Assembly: GCF_001422445.1 (NCBI RefSeq)
Contig: NZ_LMNA01000011.1
Coordinates: 1-46,010, forward strand
Direction: 5' to 3'
Source: Pseudorhodoferax sp. Leaf274
GTDB taxonomy: Bacteria; Pseudomonadota; Gammaproteobacteria; Burkholderiales; Burkholderiaceae_C
Length of the DNA: 46,010 bases
The position numbers were made by a program, and so were the translations under genes. Of this stretch, positions 15,877 through 25,139 are shown in pieces. Each line of letters starts with the position of its first letter. The first letter of the stretch is position 1. A model generated the notes under the pieces. The model was not told where the DNA came from. It saw only the letters and a program-made list of their open reading frames with translations, and searched no databases.

Positions 15877-16506
15877 ATGAAATTTGTCGCTTTCGAGCGC
15901 GCCAAGCAGGGCACGGGTGCGAGCCGCCGTCTCCGCATCACCGGCCGGACCCCCGGCATCGTCTATGGAGGCTCCGGCGAGCCCCAGCTGATCGAGCTGG
16001 ACCACAACGCACTGTGGCACGCCATCAAGAAGGAAGCCTTCCATTCCTCCGTGCTGGAGATGGAAGTGGCCGGCCAGGTCAGCAAGGTCCTGCTGCGCGA
16101 CGTGCAGATGCACCCGTTCCGCCAGCTGGTGCTGCACATCGACTTCCAGCGCGTGGACGCGCGTACCCGCATGAACCTGAAGGTGCCCGTGCACTTCAAG
16201 GGCGAGGAGGAGTCCGATGCCGTCAAGATCGACCAGAACCTGGTCAACCACGTGACGACCGAACTGGAAGTGAACTGCCTGCCGGCCGATCTGCCCGAGT
16301 TCATCGAAGTCGACCTGTCGGGCCTGAAGAACAACGGCACCGTCACGCTGAACGACATCAAGCTGCCCAAGGGCGTCAAGTGGGTCAGCCATGGCCGCAA
16401 GACCCCGGTGCTGGCTTCGGCCACGGCACCCGTGGCAGAAGAAGAAGTGGCACCGGTGGCTGCTGCTGCCCCGGCCGCTCCCGCCAAGGGCAAGGGCAAG
16501 AAGTAA
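15877..16506 (+). CDS. rplY: Ribosomal protein bL25 (CTC family, long form)
   Basis: bL25 binds 5S rRNA in the large ribosomal subunit. This 209-residue form has the N-terminal 5S-binding domain plus the C-terminal TL5/CTC-type domain, unlike the 94-residue E. coli protein. The N-terminal Arg-x-x-Gly-x-Ile-Val-Tyr-Gly segment and the [10 protein letters not shown] motif are typical. The tail is a low-complexity Ala/Pro/Lys stretch ending Lys-Gly-Lys-Gly-Lys-Lys. An AGGAG ribosome-binding sequence precedes the ATG. A terminator follows. Its usual partner pth lies one gene further on, separated by a Bug receptor gene. Confidence 0.97.
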   Translation: MKFVAFERAKQGTGASRRLRITGRTPGIVYGGSGEPQLIELDHNALWHAIKKEAFHSSVLEMEVAGQVSKVLLRDVQMHPFRQLVLHIDFQRVDARTRMNLKVPVHFKGEEESDAVKIDQNLVNHVTTELEVNCLPADLPEFIEVDLSGLKNNGTVTLNDIKLPKGVKWVSHGRKTPVLASATAPVAEEEVAPVAAAAPAAPAKGKGKK

Positions 16507-16525
16507 GCTCTGCGCCTCGCCACGA

Positions 16526-16553
16526 CGGCCCGCCTCGGCGGGCCGTTTTCGTT
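16526..16553 (+). terminator. Intrinsic terminator after rplY
   Basis: The 8-bp stem CGGCCCGC / GCGGGCCG with a four-base loop is followed by TTTTCGTTT. It ends the rplY transcript before the Bug receptor gene, so that gene needs its own promoter. Confidence 0.85.
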
Positions 16554-16588
16554 TCTGCACACTCCTGCATCCACCCGACGCCGCCCCC

Positions 16589-17557
16589 ATGAACCATCCC
16601 GTGTCCCGCCGCAGCGTGCTGGGCGCCCTGGCAGCCTTGCCGCTGGCAGGCATGGCCCAGTCCATCCCGTCCACCGTGCGCATCGTCGTCGCCTACCCGG
16701 CCGGCGGCGTGTCCGACGTGGTCGCGCGTGCGCTGGCCGACAAGCTGGCGCTGCAGCTGGGCACCAGCGTCATCATCGAGAACAGGGCCGGCGCCAGCGG
16801 CTCCATCGGCATGGACATGGTGGCCAAGGCCGCGCCCGATGGCGCGACGCTGGGCTTCGCGGCCGTCAGCCCGCTGGTGCTGAACCCGCACCTGGGCAAG
16901 TCGCCGTTCGATCCGCTCAAGGACATCGCGCCCGTGGCCAGCGTGATGGTCTCGCCCGTGGTGCTGGCGGCCACGCCGGCCTGCGCCGCGGCCGATTTCA
17001 CGGCATTGCTCGCACAGGCGCGCAGCCAGCCCGGCGCCGTGCGCTGGGCCACCTCGGGCCAGGCCTCGCTGGGCCACATCATGCTGGCGCAACTGCGCGC
17101 GGCCACCGGCGTGGACATCACGCACATCCCCTACAAGGGCGGCGGCCAGCAGCTCAACGACGCGTTGGGCGGCCAGTTCGAGATCCTGTCCACCAACGCC
17201 GGCCCGGCACTGGCCAACCACATCCGCGCCGGCAAGCTGCGCCCGCTGGCCGTGGGCTCGCCAGCGCGGCTGGACAGCCTGCCGCAGGTGCCCACGCTGG
17301 CCGAACTCGGCGTGCCGGCCGCGAACCTGTCCTCCCAATTCGGCATCTTCGCGCCCGCCGGGCTGCCGGCCGCGCTGCTCGCGCGCTACAACGCGGAGAT
17401 CAACAAGGCCCTGGCCACGCCCGACCTGCGCACCAAGCTGCAGGCCACGGACAACCTGCCCACCGGCGGCACGGCGGCCGACTTCGCACGTGCGATCGCC
17501 GCCGAGCACGAGGCCAACGGCCGCATCATCCGCAGCGCCAGGATCTCGGCGGAATAA
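16589..17557 (+). CDS. Bug/TctC-family periplasmic solute receptor
   Basis: Bug receptors are periplasmic binding proteins, very numerous in Burkholderiales, that bind small carboxylates or similar solutes. This 322-residue protein has a signal sequence with a twin-arginine-like Ser-Arg-Arg-Ser-Val-Leu and a likely cut after Gly-Met-Ala near residue 22. The family motifs follow: Ile-Val-Val-Ala-Tyr-Pro-Ala-Gly-Gly, [11 protein letters not shown], and His-Ile-Pro-Tyr-Lys-Gly-Gly. It stands alone between rplY and pth, which are normally adjacent, and no transporter subunit is next to it. The ligand cannot be predicted. Confidence 0.92.
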   Translation: MNHPVSRRSVLGALAALPLAGMAQSIPSTVRIVVAYPAGGVSDVVARALADKLALQLGTSVIIENRAGASGSIGMDMVAKAAPDGATLGFAAVSPLVLNPHLGKSPFDPLKDIAPVASVMVSPVVLAATPACAAADFTALLAQARSQPGAVRWATSGQASLGHIMLAQLRAATGVDITHIPYKGGGQQLNDALGGQFEILSTNAGPALANHIRAGKLRPLAVGSPARLDSLPQVPTLAELGVPAANLSSQFGIFAPAGLPAALLARYNAEINKALATPDLRTKLQATDNLPTGGTAADFARAIAAEHEANGRIIRSARISAE

Positions 17558-17565
17558 TCGCGGCC

Positions 17566-18183
17566 ATGGGGATCAAGCTTTTCGTCGGCCTGGGCAACCC
17601 GGGCTCTGAATACGACCAGACCCGGCACAACGCCGGCTTCTGGTTCGTCGACGCGCTGGCGCGCGAACTCAAGGTCACGCTGGTGCCCGAGAAGAGTTAC
17701 TTCGGGCTCGCGGCGCGCGCGCAGTTCCAGGGCCAGACGCTGTGGCTGCTGGAGCCGCAGACCTTCATGAACCTCTCGGGCAAGTCGGTCGCGGCGCTCG
17801 CGCGCTTCTTCAAGATCGCGCCCGAAGAGGTGCTGGTCGCGCACGACGAACTCGATATCGTGCCGGGCCAGGTCAAGCTCAAGCAGGGCGGCAGCCACGC
17901 CGGCCACAACGGCCTGCGCGACATCCACGCGCAATTGGGCTCGCCCGACTACTGGCGGCTGCGCCTGGGCATCGGCCATCCGGGCGCCAAGGACCAGGTG
18001 CTGGGCTGGGTGCTCAAGAAGCCGATGGCAGAGCACCGCGACGCCATCGACGAGTGCATCCAGCGCTCGGTGCGTGCGCTGCCGCTGCTGGTGGCGGGCG
18101 ACTTCACCCAGGCCATGATGCAGATCCACACCAGCAAGCCGCCACGGCCCAAGCCGCCGCCGCCGTCCGTGCCTCAGGCCTGA
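17566..18183 (+). CDS. pth: Peptidyl-tRNA hydrolase
   Basis: Pth frees tRNA from peptidyl-tRNAs that drop off ribosomes. The 205 residues include the catalytic His in Thr-Arg-His-Asn-Ala-Gly-Phe (about residue 22), Phe-Met-Asn-Leu-Ser-Gly, the Asp-Glu-Leu-Asp pair and Gly-His-Asn-Gly-Leu. The C-terminus is a short Pro/Lys-rich tail. The start is ATG, eight bases after the Bug receptor stop. Its 3' end overlaps the ferredoxin gene on the other strand by ten bases. Identification is secure. Confidence 0.97.
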   Translation: MGIKLFVGLGNPGSEYDQTRHNAGFWFVDALARELKVTLVPEKSYFGLAARAQFQGQTLWLLEPQTFMNLSGKSVAALARFFKIAPEEVLVAHDELDIVPGQVKLKQGGSHAGHNGLRDIHAQLGSPDYWRLRLGIGHPGAKDQVLGWVLKKPMAEHRDAIDECIQRSVRALPLLVAGDFTQAMMQIHTSKPPRPKPPPPSVPQA

Positions 18184-18458
18184 GACGCGCTGCCGGTGGC
18201 CGGCTTGCCAGCCTCGGCCTGCAGCCTGCGGTACTTGGCCCACAGGCTTTCCTTGCTCTCCACGAAGTCCGGGTGCAGCGGGATGCAGGCCACCGGGCAG
18301 ATCTGCACGCACTGCGGTTCGTCGAAGTGGCCCACGCACTCGGTGCAGCGCTCGGGCGCGATCTCGTAGAACGCCTCGCCCATGGAAATGGCGTCGTTCG
18401 GGCACTCGGGCTCGCACACGTCGCAGTTGATGCACTCATCGGTGATGGTCAGGGCCAT
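18174..18458 (-). CDS. YfhL-type 2[4Fe-4S] ferredoxin
   Basis: This small ferredoxin has 94 residues and two cluster motifs. [12 protein letters not shown] lies near residues 9-20. [13 protein letters not shown]-x3-Cys-Pro lies near 38-54, with the enlarged spacing typical of YfhL/Alv-type ferredoxins. The longer C-terminal helix is also usual for that group. It would carry electrons in the cytoplasm; the partner is not known. The coding start at 18458 faces the ABC transporter operon, and the 3' ends of this gene and pth overlap. Confidence 0.93.
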   Translation of the reverse strand: MALTITDECINCDVCEPECPNDAISMGEAFYEIAPERCTECVGHFDEPQCVQICPVACIPLHPDFVESKESLWAKYRRLQAEAGKPATGSASQA

Positions 18459-18506
18459 GGCGTGATTATCCCGCCCGCGCCGCGATGGCTATCATGGCGG
18501 CCCACG

Positions 18507-18560
18507 ATGACCCGACCCACAACAGGCCCAAGGCCGCTCCCCCTGCTCGGCGCCGCATGA
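18507..18560 (+). CDS. Possible 17-residue leader peptide before the ABC operon
   Basis: An ATG at 18507 opens a 17-codon frame encoding Met-Thr-Arg-Pro-Thr-Thr-Gly-Pro-Arg-Pro-Leu-Pro-Leu-Leu-Gly-Ala-Ala. Its TGA overlaps the permease ATG as ATGA. The permease lacks an obvious ribosome-binding site, so translational coupling from this leader would explain its initiation. The evidence is positional only, and the peptide may simply be non-coding. Confidence 0.3.
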   Translation: MTRPTTGPRPLPLLGAA

Positions 18561-19516
18561 GCCTGTTCCTGGCCAAGCGCTTCGCCACGCTGATCGCCAC
18601 GCTGGTCGGGGCCTCCGTCATCGTCTTCCTCGTGCTGGACATCCTGCCCGGCAATGCCGCGCAGATCCTGCTCGGCCCCGACGCATCGCCCGAAGCCGTG
18701 GCCGAACTCGCCACCAAGCTGGGCCTGGACCTGCCGGCCTGGACGCGCTACTGGCACTGGATCGGCGGCCTGGTCACCGGCAACCTCGGCGACAGCCATG
18801 CCTACGGCTCGCCCGTGCTGGACCTGATCCTCGAACGCCTGGCGCTGACCATGCCGCTGGCCATCATCGCCATGCTGCTGACCACGGTGCTGGCGCTGAT
18901 CGTGGGCGTGACGGCCGCTTCCCGGCACAACCAGATGGGCGACGTCGGCCTCATGGGGCTCACCCAGGTCGGCATCGCGATCCCGAATTTCTGGTTCGCC
19001 ATCCTCCTCATCCTGCTGTTCTCGGTGAAGCTGCAGTGGTTCTCGGCCGGCGGCTTCGACGGCTGGGGCGAAGGCCTGGAAGGCCTGTGGCAAGGCCTCA
19101 AGGCCCTGGTGCTGCCCGCCCTGTCGCTGGCCGTGGTGCAGGCGGCCATCCTCGCGCGCATCACGCGCTCGGCCGTGCTCGAGGTCATGCGCGAGGACTT
19201 CGTGCGGACCGCGCGCGCCAAGGGCCTCAAGCAGCGCGCCGTGCTGTGGGGCCATGTGCTGCGCAATGCGCTGATCCCCGTCATCACCGTCATGGGCATG
19301 CAGTTCGCCGAACTCATGGCCGGCACCATCGTGGTCGAGAACGTGTTCTACCTGCCGGGCCTGGGCAGGCTGATCTTCCAGTCCATCGCCAACCGCGACC
19401 TGATCGTGGTGCGCAACTGCGTGATGCTGCTGGCGGCCATGGTGGTCATCGTGAACTTCGTGGTCGATCTGCTTTATGCCGTGATCGACCCGCGCCTGAA
19501 GGCCTCCGACATATGA
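18557..19516 (+). CDS. ABC peptide-type importer permease (DppB/OppB family)
   Basis: This is the first of two inner-membrane channel subunits of a dipeptide/oligopeptide/nickel-type ABC importer. The 319-residue protein has an N-terminal transmembrane helix with Thr-Leu-Val-Gly-Ala-Ser-Val-Ile-Val-Phe and Asp-Ile-Leu-Pro-Gly-Asn-Ala. It has about five more membrane segments and the ATPase-contact EAA loop near Ala-Arg-Ala-Lys-Gly-Leu. I chose the ATG at 18557, which gives the normal family N-terminus (Met-Ser-Leu-Phe-Leu-Ala-Lys-Arg-Phe). An upstream in-frame extension is Pro/Arg-rich and unlike the family. A GC-rich repeat fills the gap to the second permease. Confidence 0.93.
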   Translation: MSLFLAKRFATLIATLVGASVIVFLVLDILPGNAAQILLGPDASPEAVAELATKLGLDLPAWTRYWHWIGGLVTGNLGDSHAYGSPVLDLILERLALTMPLAIIAMLLTTVLALIVGVTAASRHNQMGDVGLMGLTQVGIAIPNFWFAILLILLFSVKLQWFSAGGFDGWGEGLEGLWQGLKALVLPALSLAVVQAAILARITRSAVLEVMREDFVRTARAKGLKQRAVLWGHVLRNALIPVITVMGMQFAELMAGTIVVENVFYLPGLGRLIFQSIANRDLIVVRNCVMLLAAMVVIVNFVVDLLYAVIDPRLKASDI

Positions 19517-19610
19517 AGCCCCCCGGCTTTTCACTTCGCTTCGCTCCGTGTAACTCCACCCCCCAGGGGGGCGGCTCGGCCCGCCTTGGGGCGGCCCGGC
19601 GGCGGCCGAC
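19517..19610 (+). repeat. GC-rich dispersed repeat copy before the second permease
   Basis: This 94-bp gap contains a CCCCCC-AGGGGGG foldback and then GCCTTGGGGCGGCCCGGCGG, ending directly at the next ATG. The same core occurs in reverse complement at 45613-45668. From general familiarity I regard this as a repetitive element widespread in Comamonadaceae; a database search would be needed to show that. It probably folds strongly in RNA and could affect how much second permease is made. Confidence 0.75.
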
Positions 19611-20474
19611 ATGAGCGCCGTCCTCCCTGTTGCGCAAGTCCCCGGCTTCTGGTCGCGCGCGCTGCGCCACCGCAGCTTCGTGCTCGGCGCCGTGCTCACC
19701 GCGCTGCTGCTCGCCGCCGCCCTGCTCTCCTACCTGTGGACGCCCTGGGCGCCGCTGGAGATGGACATGGCCAACAAGCTCCAGGGGCCCTCGGCCAGCC
19801 ACTGGCTGGGCACCGATGCCTTCGGCCGCGACGTGGCCTCGCTGCTGCTGGTGGGTGCCCGCGCGTCTATCCTCGTGGGCGTGATCGCGGTCGGCATCGG
19901 CCTCGTCGCCGGCACGGCGCTGGGCCTGCTGGCCGCGGCGCGGCGCGGCTGGGTCGAGGAGGCCATCATGCGGCTGGCCGACTTCTCGCTGGCCTTCCCG
20001 GCCATCCTGTCGGCCATCATGCTGACGGCGGTGTTCGGGCCCGGCATCGTCAACGCCATCGTCGCCATCGGCATCTACAACATCCCGATGTTCGCGCGCA
20101 TCGCGCGCGGCTCGGCCAAGGCGGTCTGGGCACGCGAGTACGTGACGGCCGCGCGCGCCTGCGGCAAGGGCGCCTGGGCCATCACCATCCAGCACGTGCT
20201 GCCCAACATCTCGGCCGCACTGATCGTGCAAAGCACCATCCGCTTCGCCATCGCGATCCTGGCCGAGGCCGCGCTGTCCTACCTGGGCCTGGGCACGCAG
20301 CCGCCGCAGCCCTCCTGGGGCCGCATGCTCAGCGAGGCGCAGACGCTCATGTTCCAGCAGCCGCTGCTGGCCGTGTTCCCGGGCCTGGCCATCGCGCTGG
20401 CCGTGCTGGGGCTCAACATGCTGGGCGATGGTCTGCGCGACCTGCTCGACCCGCGACTCGCACGCGCCCGGTGA
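19611..20474 (+). CDS. ABC peptide-type importer permease (DppC/OppC family)
   Basis: This is the second channel subunit. The 287-residue protein has a cytoplasmic start, a first membrane helix (about 25-45), and the periplasmic motif [11 protein letters not shown] typical of DppC/OppC. About five more membrane segments follow, including an EAA loop near Tyr-Val-Thr-Ala-Ala-Arg-Ala-Cys-Gly. The conserved [14 protein letters not shown] segment is present near the end. The ATG lies directly after the GC-rich repeat, with no clear ribosome-binding site. The stop overlaps a GTG start of the first ATPase, suggesting coupled translation. Confidence 0.94.
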   Translation: MSAVLPVAQVPGFWSRALRHRSFVLGAVLTALLLAAALLSYLWTPWAPLEMDMANKLQGPSASHWLGTDAFGRDVASLLLVGARASILVGVIAVGIGLVAGTALGLLAAARRGWVEEAIMRLADFSLAFPAILSAIMLTAVFGPGIVNAIVAIGIYNIPMFARIARGSAKAVWAREYVTAARACGKGAWAITIQHVLPNISAALIVQSTIRFAIAILAEAALSYLGLGTQPPQPSWGRMLSEAQTLMFQQPLLAVFPGLAIALAVLGLNMLGDGLRDLLDPRLARAR

Positions 20475-21466
20475 ACGAGATGACCGAACCCCTGCTCCAG
20501 GTGCGCGATCTGCGCATCGGCCTCACCACGCAGCGCGGCCCGGCCGACGCCGTGCGCGGCATCTCCTTCGGCCTGGCCCGCGGCGAGACGCTGGGCATCG
20601 TCGGCGAATCGGGCTGCGGCAAGTCCATCACCGTGATGTCGCTGATGGGCCTGTTGCCAGCCAACGCGCGCGTGGGCGGCAGCATCCGCTTTGGCGGCCA
20701 GGAACTGGTGGGCCTGCCCGAGTCCGCGATGTGCCAGATCCGCGGCAACCGCATCGGCATGATCTTCCAGGAGCCCATGACGGCGCTGAACCCGGTGCAC
20801 ACCATCGCGCGCCAGGTGGCCGAGCCGCTGCGGTTGCACCGCGGCCTGTCCAAGCTGGAGGCGCGGCGCGAGGCGCTGGCCCTGCTCGACCGCGTGGGCA
20901 TCCCCGACGCGGCGCAGCGCCTGGACGCCTACCCGCACCAGTTCTCGGGCGGCCAACGCCAGCGCATCATGATCGCGATGGCGCTGGCCTGCGGGCCCGA
21001 CCTGCTGATCGCCGACGAGCCCACGACGGCCCTGGACGTGACCATCCAGAAGCAGATCCTCGACCTGCTGGCCGAGCTCGTGGCCGAGCGCGGCATGGCG
21101 CTGATCCTGATCTCGCACGACCTCGGCGTGATCGCGCAGACCGTCTCGCGCATGTTGGTCATGTACGGCGGCAGCGTGGTCGAGAGCGGGCCCACGGCGG
21201 CGGTGTTCGCCGAGCGCGCACACCCCTATACGCAGGGCCTGTTCGCGGCGCGTCCGGCACTCGGCGCAGCCAAGGGCCAGCGCCTGGCGACCATCGCCGG
21301 CAGCGTGCCCGAGCTGGTCGACCTGCCGCCGGGCTGCCCGTTCGCAGGCCGCTGCGCCTACACGGTGCCCGCTTGCGAGGCCACGCCCCCGCCGCCGACG
21401 CTGCTGCCGCACGACCATGCCGTGCGCTGCATCCGCCTGCGCGAGATCGCGGGAGCGCCGGCATGA
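20471..21466 (+). CDS. ABC importer ATPase (DppD/OppD family)
   Basis: This is the first of two ATP-hydrolysing subunits. The 331-residue protein has a Walker A Gly-Glu-Ser-Gly-Cys-Gly-Lys-Ser, a Q-loop [10 protein letters not shown], a signature Phe-Ser-Gly-Gly-Gln-Arg-Gln-Arg, a Walker B [12 protein letters not shown], and the switch His in Ile-Ser-His-Asp-Leu. The C-terminal oligopeptide-transport extension has the cysteines [10 protein letters not shown] seen in DppD/OppD, which may bind an iron-sulphur cluster. The GTG at 20471 overlaps the permease stop; an ATG at 20480 is an equally possible start. The end overlaps the next gene as ATGA. Confidence 0.94.
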   Translation: MNEMTEPLLQVRDLRIGLTTQRGPADAVRGISFGLARGETLGIVGESGCGKSITVMSLMGLLPANARVGGSIRFGGQELVGLPESAMCQIRGNRIGMIFQEPMTALNPVHTIARQVAEPLRLHRGLSKLEARREALALLDRVGIPDAAQRLDAYPHQFSGGQRQRIMIAMALACGPDLLIADEPTTALDVTIQKQILDLLAELVAERGMALILISHDLGVIAQTVSRMLVMYGGSVVESGPTAAVFAERAHPYTQGLFAARPALGAAKGQRLATIAGSVPELVDLPPGCPFAGRCAYTVPACEATPPPPTLLPHDHAVRCIRLREIAGAPA

Positions 21467-22272
21467 CGGCCTTGCTGCAGGTGCAGGACCTCGTGCGCCA
21501 CTACGCCATGCCGCGCGAAAGCCTGTTCGGCCCGCCGCCGATGGTGTGCGCGCTCAACGGCGTGAGCTTCACGCTCGAAGCCGGCCGCAGCCTGGGCATC
21601 GTGGGCGAATCGGGATCGGGCAAGTCCACCATCGCGCGGCTGGTCATGGCGCTGGACCGGCCGACCAGCGGCAGCGTGCGCCTGCTGGGCCAGGACCTGC
21701 ACCAGCTGGGCACCGGTGCGCTGAAGACCGCGCGGCGCGACTTCCAGATGGTGTTCCAGGACCCCTACGGCTCGCTCGACCCGCGCCAGACCGTGGCCCG
21801 CATCGTGGCCGAGCCGCTGGCCGCGCTGGCCGGCTCCAGCCGCAGCGAACAGCGCCAGCGCGCCGCCGAGATGCTGGACGCCGTCGGCCTGCGCAGCACC
21901 GACCTCGACAAATACCCGCACGAGTTCTCGGGTGGCCAGCGCCAGCGCATCGCGATCGCGCGCGCCTTGATCACCCGGCCCCAGCTGATCGTGGCCGACG
22001 AACCCGTCAGCGCGCTCGACGTGTCGGTCCAGGCCCAGGTGCTGAACCTCATGCAGGACCTGCGCGAGCGCTACGGCGTGAGCTACCTGCTGATCAGCCA
22101 CGACCTCGCCGTGGTGCACCACCTGTGCGACGAGGTCTGCGTGCTGCACCGCGGCCTCGTCGTCGAACGCGGCGAGACCAGCCGGCTGTTCCGGCACGCC
22201 GAGCACCCCTACACCCAGGCGCTGCTGGCGGCCGTGCCGCGCGCCGAACCACCGGACCGGCGACCGATTTGA
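21463..22272 (+). CDS. ABC importer ATPase (DppF/OppF family)
   Basis: This is the second ATPase subunit. The 269-residue protein has a Walker A Gly-Glu-Ser-Gly-Ser-Gly-Lys-Ser, a Q-loop [10 protein letters not shown], a signature Phe-Ser-Gly-Gly-Gln-Arg-Gln-Arg, a Walker B [11 protein letters not shown] and Ile-Ser-His-Asp-Leu. The Tyr-Gly-Ser-Leu-Asp-Pro form and the short C-terminus identify the DppF/OppF side of the pair. It overlaps the previous gene by four bases. The binding protein follows after 52 bp with its own ribosome-binding site. Confidence 0.94.
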   Translation: MTALLQVQDLVRHYAMPRESLFGPPPMVCALNGVSFTLEAGRSLGIVGESGSGKSTIARLVMALDRPTSGSVRLLGQDLHQLGTGALKTARRDFQMVFQDPYGSLDPRQTVARIVAEPLAALAGSSRSEQRQRAAEMLDAVGLRSTDLDKYPHEFSGGQRQRIAIARALITRPQLIVADEPVSALDVSVQAQVLNLMQDLRERYGVSYLLISHDLAVVHHLCDEVCVLHRGLVVERGETSRLFRHAEHPYTQALLAAVPRAEPPDRRPI

Positions 22273-22324
22273 GGTATGGTCCGGCCGTTTTTCCTGCAAG
22301 CCTTCTTTCCTGGAGAGCGATGAC

Positions 22325-23812
22325 ATGCTGAACCGCCGCACCGTCCTGACCACCAGCGCCGCCGGCGCCCTCACCGCCGCGCTGCCGGCCCTTGCCCAGA
22401 ACCGCAAGGATGCCATGGTGCTGGGCATGACACTGGAACCCACGGGCCTGGACCCGACCGTCAGCGCCGCCGCCTCGATCGCCGAGGTCACGCTCTACAG
22501 CATCTACGAGACGCTGACCAAGATCCAGCCCGACGGCCGCGTCGTGCCGCTGCTGGCCGAGAGCTGGGATGTCTCGCCCGACCTCAAGACCTACACCTTC
22601 CGGCTGCGCAGGGACGTCAAGTTCCACAACGGCGAGCCCTTCAATGCCCAGACCGTCAAGTTCGCGTACGAGCGCGCCGGCGGCGAGAAGAGCACCAACA
22701 AGGACAAGCGCACCTTCGCCAACCTGTCGGTGCAGGCGGTGGACGACTACACCGTCGTGCTGCTGAACAAGGAGATCGACCCCGACCTGCCGTTCGCGCT
22801 GGGCCAGGCCACGGCCGTCATCGTCGAGCCCAAGAGCGTGGACACCAATGCCGCCAAGCCGGTGGGCACCGGCCCGTACCAGCTCGAGAGCTACAACAAG
22901 GGCTCGGCCCTGTGGCTGCGCAAGTGGCCGGCCTACCGCAACCCGGCCGCGGCCAAGCTCTCGCGCATCGGCTTTCGCTTCATCTCCGACCCGGCCGCCC
23001 AGGCCGCGTCGCTGCTGGCTGGCGACGTGGACGCCTTCCCGCGCATCGCCACGCGCGTGGTGGCGCAGTTCAAGAACAACCCGCAGTTCCAGACCATCCT
23101 GGCCGGCTCGCGCGCCAAGACCATCCTGGCCTTCAACCACCGGCGCGGCCCGCTCAAGGATGTGCGCGTGCGCCGCGCCATCCTGGCCGCGATCGACCGC
23201 CAGGCCGTGATCGAAGGCGCGGCCGACGGCTTCGGCACGCCCATCGGCAGCCACTACGTGCCCGGCGCGCCCGGCTATGTGGACACCACGGGCATCAACC
23301 CCTTCGACCTGGACAAGGCGAAGAAGCTGATGGCCGAATCCGGCATCAAGACGCCGCTGGAATTGACCATGACGCTGCCGCCGCCGCCCTACGCGCGCCA
23401 GGGCGGCGAGGTCATCACGGCGCAGCTGGCCAAGATCGGCATCAGCGTGAAGACGCAGAACGTCGAGTGGGCGCAGTGGCTGTCGGGCACCTACGGCGGC
23501 GGCTTCAACTTCGACCTGTCCATCGTCTCGCACGTGGAGCCGTTCGACCTCAACAACTACGCCAAGCCCGACTACTACTGGGGCTACGACTCCAAGGAGT
23601 TCCGCGCGGTGTACGACAAGCTCATGGCCACGGGCAACCTGGCCGAGCGCAACAAGCTGCTCGGCGAGGCCCAGCGCCTCTTGGCCACGGACGCGGCCAA
23701 CGGCTTCCTGTACCAGCCGCAGTTCCCCACGATCGCGAAGAAGAACGTCAAGGGCCTGTGGGCCAGCCTGCCGATCTTCGCCAACGACCTCGGCGCGCTG
23801 TCCTGGGGTTGA
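22325..23812 (+). CDS. Family-5 periplasmic substrate-binding protein (DppA/OppA type)
   Basis: This is the binding component of the ABC importer. The 495-residue protein has a signal peptide with a twin-arginine-like Asn-Arg-Arg-Thr-Val-Leu and a likely cut after Ala-Leu-Ala near residue 24. The family-5 signature Ala-Glu-Ser-Trp-Asp-Val-Ser-Pro-Asp-Leu-Lys-Thr-Tyr-Thr-Phe-Arg-Leu-Arg-Arg follows, then Val-Lys-Phe-His-Asn-Gly-Glu-Pro-Phe and Pro-Val-Gly-Thr-Gly-Pro-Tyr. A TGGAGAG ribosome-binding sequence precedes the ATG. It is placed last in the operon, whereas dpp/opp operons more often have it first. The substrate could be a peptide or another small molecule; sequence alone does not decide. 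Confidence 0.93.
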   Translation: MLNRRTVLTTSAAGALTAALPALAQNRKDAMVLGMTLEPTGLDPTVSAAASIAEVTLYSIYETLTKIQPDGRVVPLLAESWDVSPDLKTYTFRLRRDVKFHNGEPFNAQTVKFAYERAGGEKSTNKDKRTFANLSVQAVDDYTVVLLNKEIDPDLPFALGQATAVIVEPKSVDTNAAKPVGTGPYQLESYNKGSALWLRKWPAYRNPAAAKLSRIGFRFISDPAAQAASLLAGDVDAFPRIATRVVAQFKNNPQFQTILAGSRAKTILAFNHRRGPLKDVRVRRAILAAIDRQAVIEGAADGFGTPIGSHYVPGAPGYVDTTGINPFDLDKAKKLMAESGIKTPLELTMTLPPPPYARQGGEVITAQLAKIGISVKTQNVEWAQWLSGTYGGGFNFDLSIVSHVEPFDLNNYAKPDYYWGYDSKEFRAVYDKLMATGNLAERNKLLGEAQRLLATDAANGFLYQPQFPTIAKKNVKGLWASLPIFANDLGALSWG

Positions 23813-23828
23813 GCGAGGCTTGACGGGC

Positions 23829-25130
23829 ATGCCGGTCGACAGCCTGGGCAACACCGTCACGCTGGCCGACGCGGCCAGCCTCGACCATGTCGACGACTTC
23901 GTCCAGGGCCTGCTGCGCTACGAACCGCGCGCGGTGCGGCTGCTGGACATCGCCGACCAGGAGTCCGGCGCAATCGTGCAGGCCTACGCCGCCGCGCTGC
24001 AGATGTTCGCGGAAACGCCCGGTGCGCCGGCCGCGGCCAGGCCGCATGTGGCGCGCGCACAGGCTGCGGCAGCGCAGGCCACGCCGCGCGAACAGCGCTT
24101 CGTGGCAGCCACCGCCGCCTGGGTGGCCGGCGACATCGACCGCGCCATCGCGCTGCACGTCGAGCAGGCCGCCGAGTTCCCGCGCGACCTGGTGTCGCTC
24201 AAGCTCGGCCAGTACCACCTGTTCAACCGCGGCGATGCGCCCGGCATGCTGCGTCTCGCGCGCGCAGTGCTGCCCGCCGCCGGCGATGTGCCGCAGCTGC
24301 ACGGCATGCTGGCCTTCGGCTGGGAGCAGTGCCACTACCTGCGCGAGGCCGAGGCCGCCGCGCAGCAGGCGCTGGCCGGCGAGCCCGGCGAACCCTGGGC
24401 CCACCACGCGCTCGCGCACGTGATGCTGACCGAAGGCCGGCTTGCCGAGGGCCAGCAGTTCATGGCGGAGATGGCGCCGCACTGGGCCGGCCTCAACTCC
24501 TTCATGCGCACGCACAACTGGTGGCACGCCGCGCTGTTCGCGATCGAGCTGGAACGGTTCGACGACGCGCTGCGGCTCTACGACGAACAGGTCTGGGGCG
24601 TGCTGCCGGCGTACTCGCAGGACCAGATCAACGCCGTCTCGCTGCTGGCGCGGCTGGAGCTGGCGGGCACCGACGTGGGCCCGCGCTGGCAGGCGCTGGC
24701 GACCTGGCTGGCGCCGCGCGTGGCCGACCAGGTGCTGGCTTTCCTCGACCTGCAGTACCTGTACGGCCTGGCCCGCGCCGGCCGCCCCGAGGCCGATGCC
24801 TTGCTGGCCAACCTGCAGCGGCACGCCGCCGCCGACACCACCTGGCGCGAAGTCGCCCTGCCGGCCGCACACGGCCTGGTGGCCCACGCGCGCGGCCAGC
24901 ATGCCGACGCGGCCCGTGCGCTGGCGCTGGCCTTGCCCCGGCTGCGCGAGATCGGCGGCAGCCATGCGCAGCGCGACCTGTTCCAGCAGATCTACATCGA
25001 CGCGCTCGCGCGGGGCGGCCAGTTGGCCGAAGCGCAGAACCTCGTGCAGCAGCAGGCACGCCTGTCGCCGGCCTCGCGCCGGCTGGAGCGCCAGGGCCAC
25101 GCGCTGGCGGCGGCGCTCGGCATCGACTGA
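23829..25130 (+). CDS. TTC38-like tetratricopeptide-repeat protein
   Basis: This 433-residue, alanine-rich helical protein has no signal peptide, so it is probably cytoplasmic. Paired helices of TPR type recur through the length. Motifs such as Trp-Ala-His-His-Ala-Leu-Ala-His-Val, Thr-His-Asn-Trp-Trp-His-Ala-Ala-Leu-Phe and Leu-Asp-Leu-Gln-Tyr-Leu resemble the TTC38 family found from bacteria to humans. Its biochemical role is not known. I chose the ATG at 23829; a TTG three codons earlier is possible but lies too close to the GAGG sequence. It follows the binding protein after 16 bp and is likely the last gene of the transporter operon, which suggests a linked function. Confidence 0.85.
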   Translation: MPVDSLGNTVTLADAASLDHVDDFVQGLLRYEPRAVRLLDIADQESGAIVQAYAAALQMFAETPGAPAAARPHVARAQAAAAQATPREQRFVAATAAWVAGDIDRAIALHVEQAAEFPRDLVSLKLGQYHLFNRGDAPGMLRLARAVLPAAGDVPQLHGMLAFGWEQCHYLREAEAAAQQALAGEPGEPWAHHALAHVMLTEGRLAEGQQFMAEMAPHWAGLNSFMRTHNWWHAALFAIELERFDDALRLYDEQVWGVLPAYSQDQINAVSLLARLELAGTDVGPRWQALATWLAPRVADQVLAFLDLQYLYGLARAGRPEADALLANLQRHAAADTTWREVALPAAHGLVAHARGQHADAARALALALPRLREIGGSHAQRDLFQQIYIDALARGGQLAEAQNLVQQQARLSPASRRLERQGHALAAALGID

Positions 25131-25139
25131 CGGCGGCGC

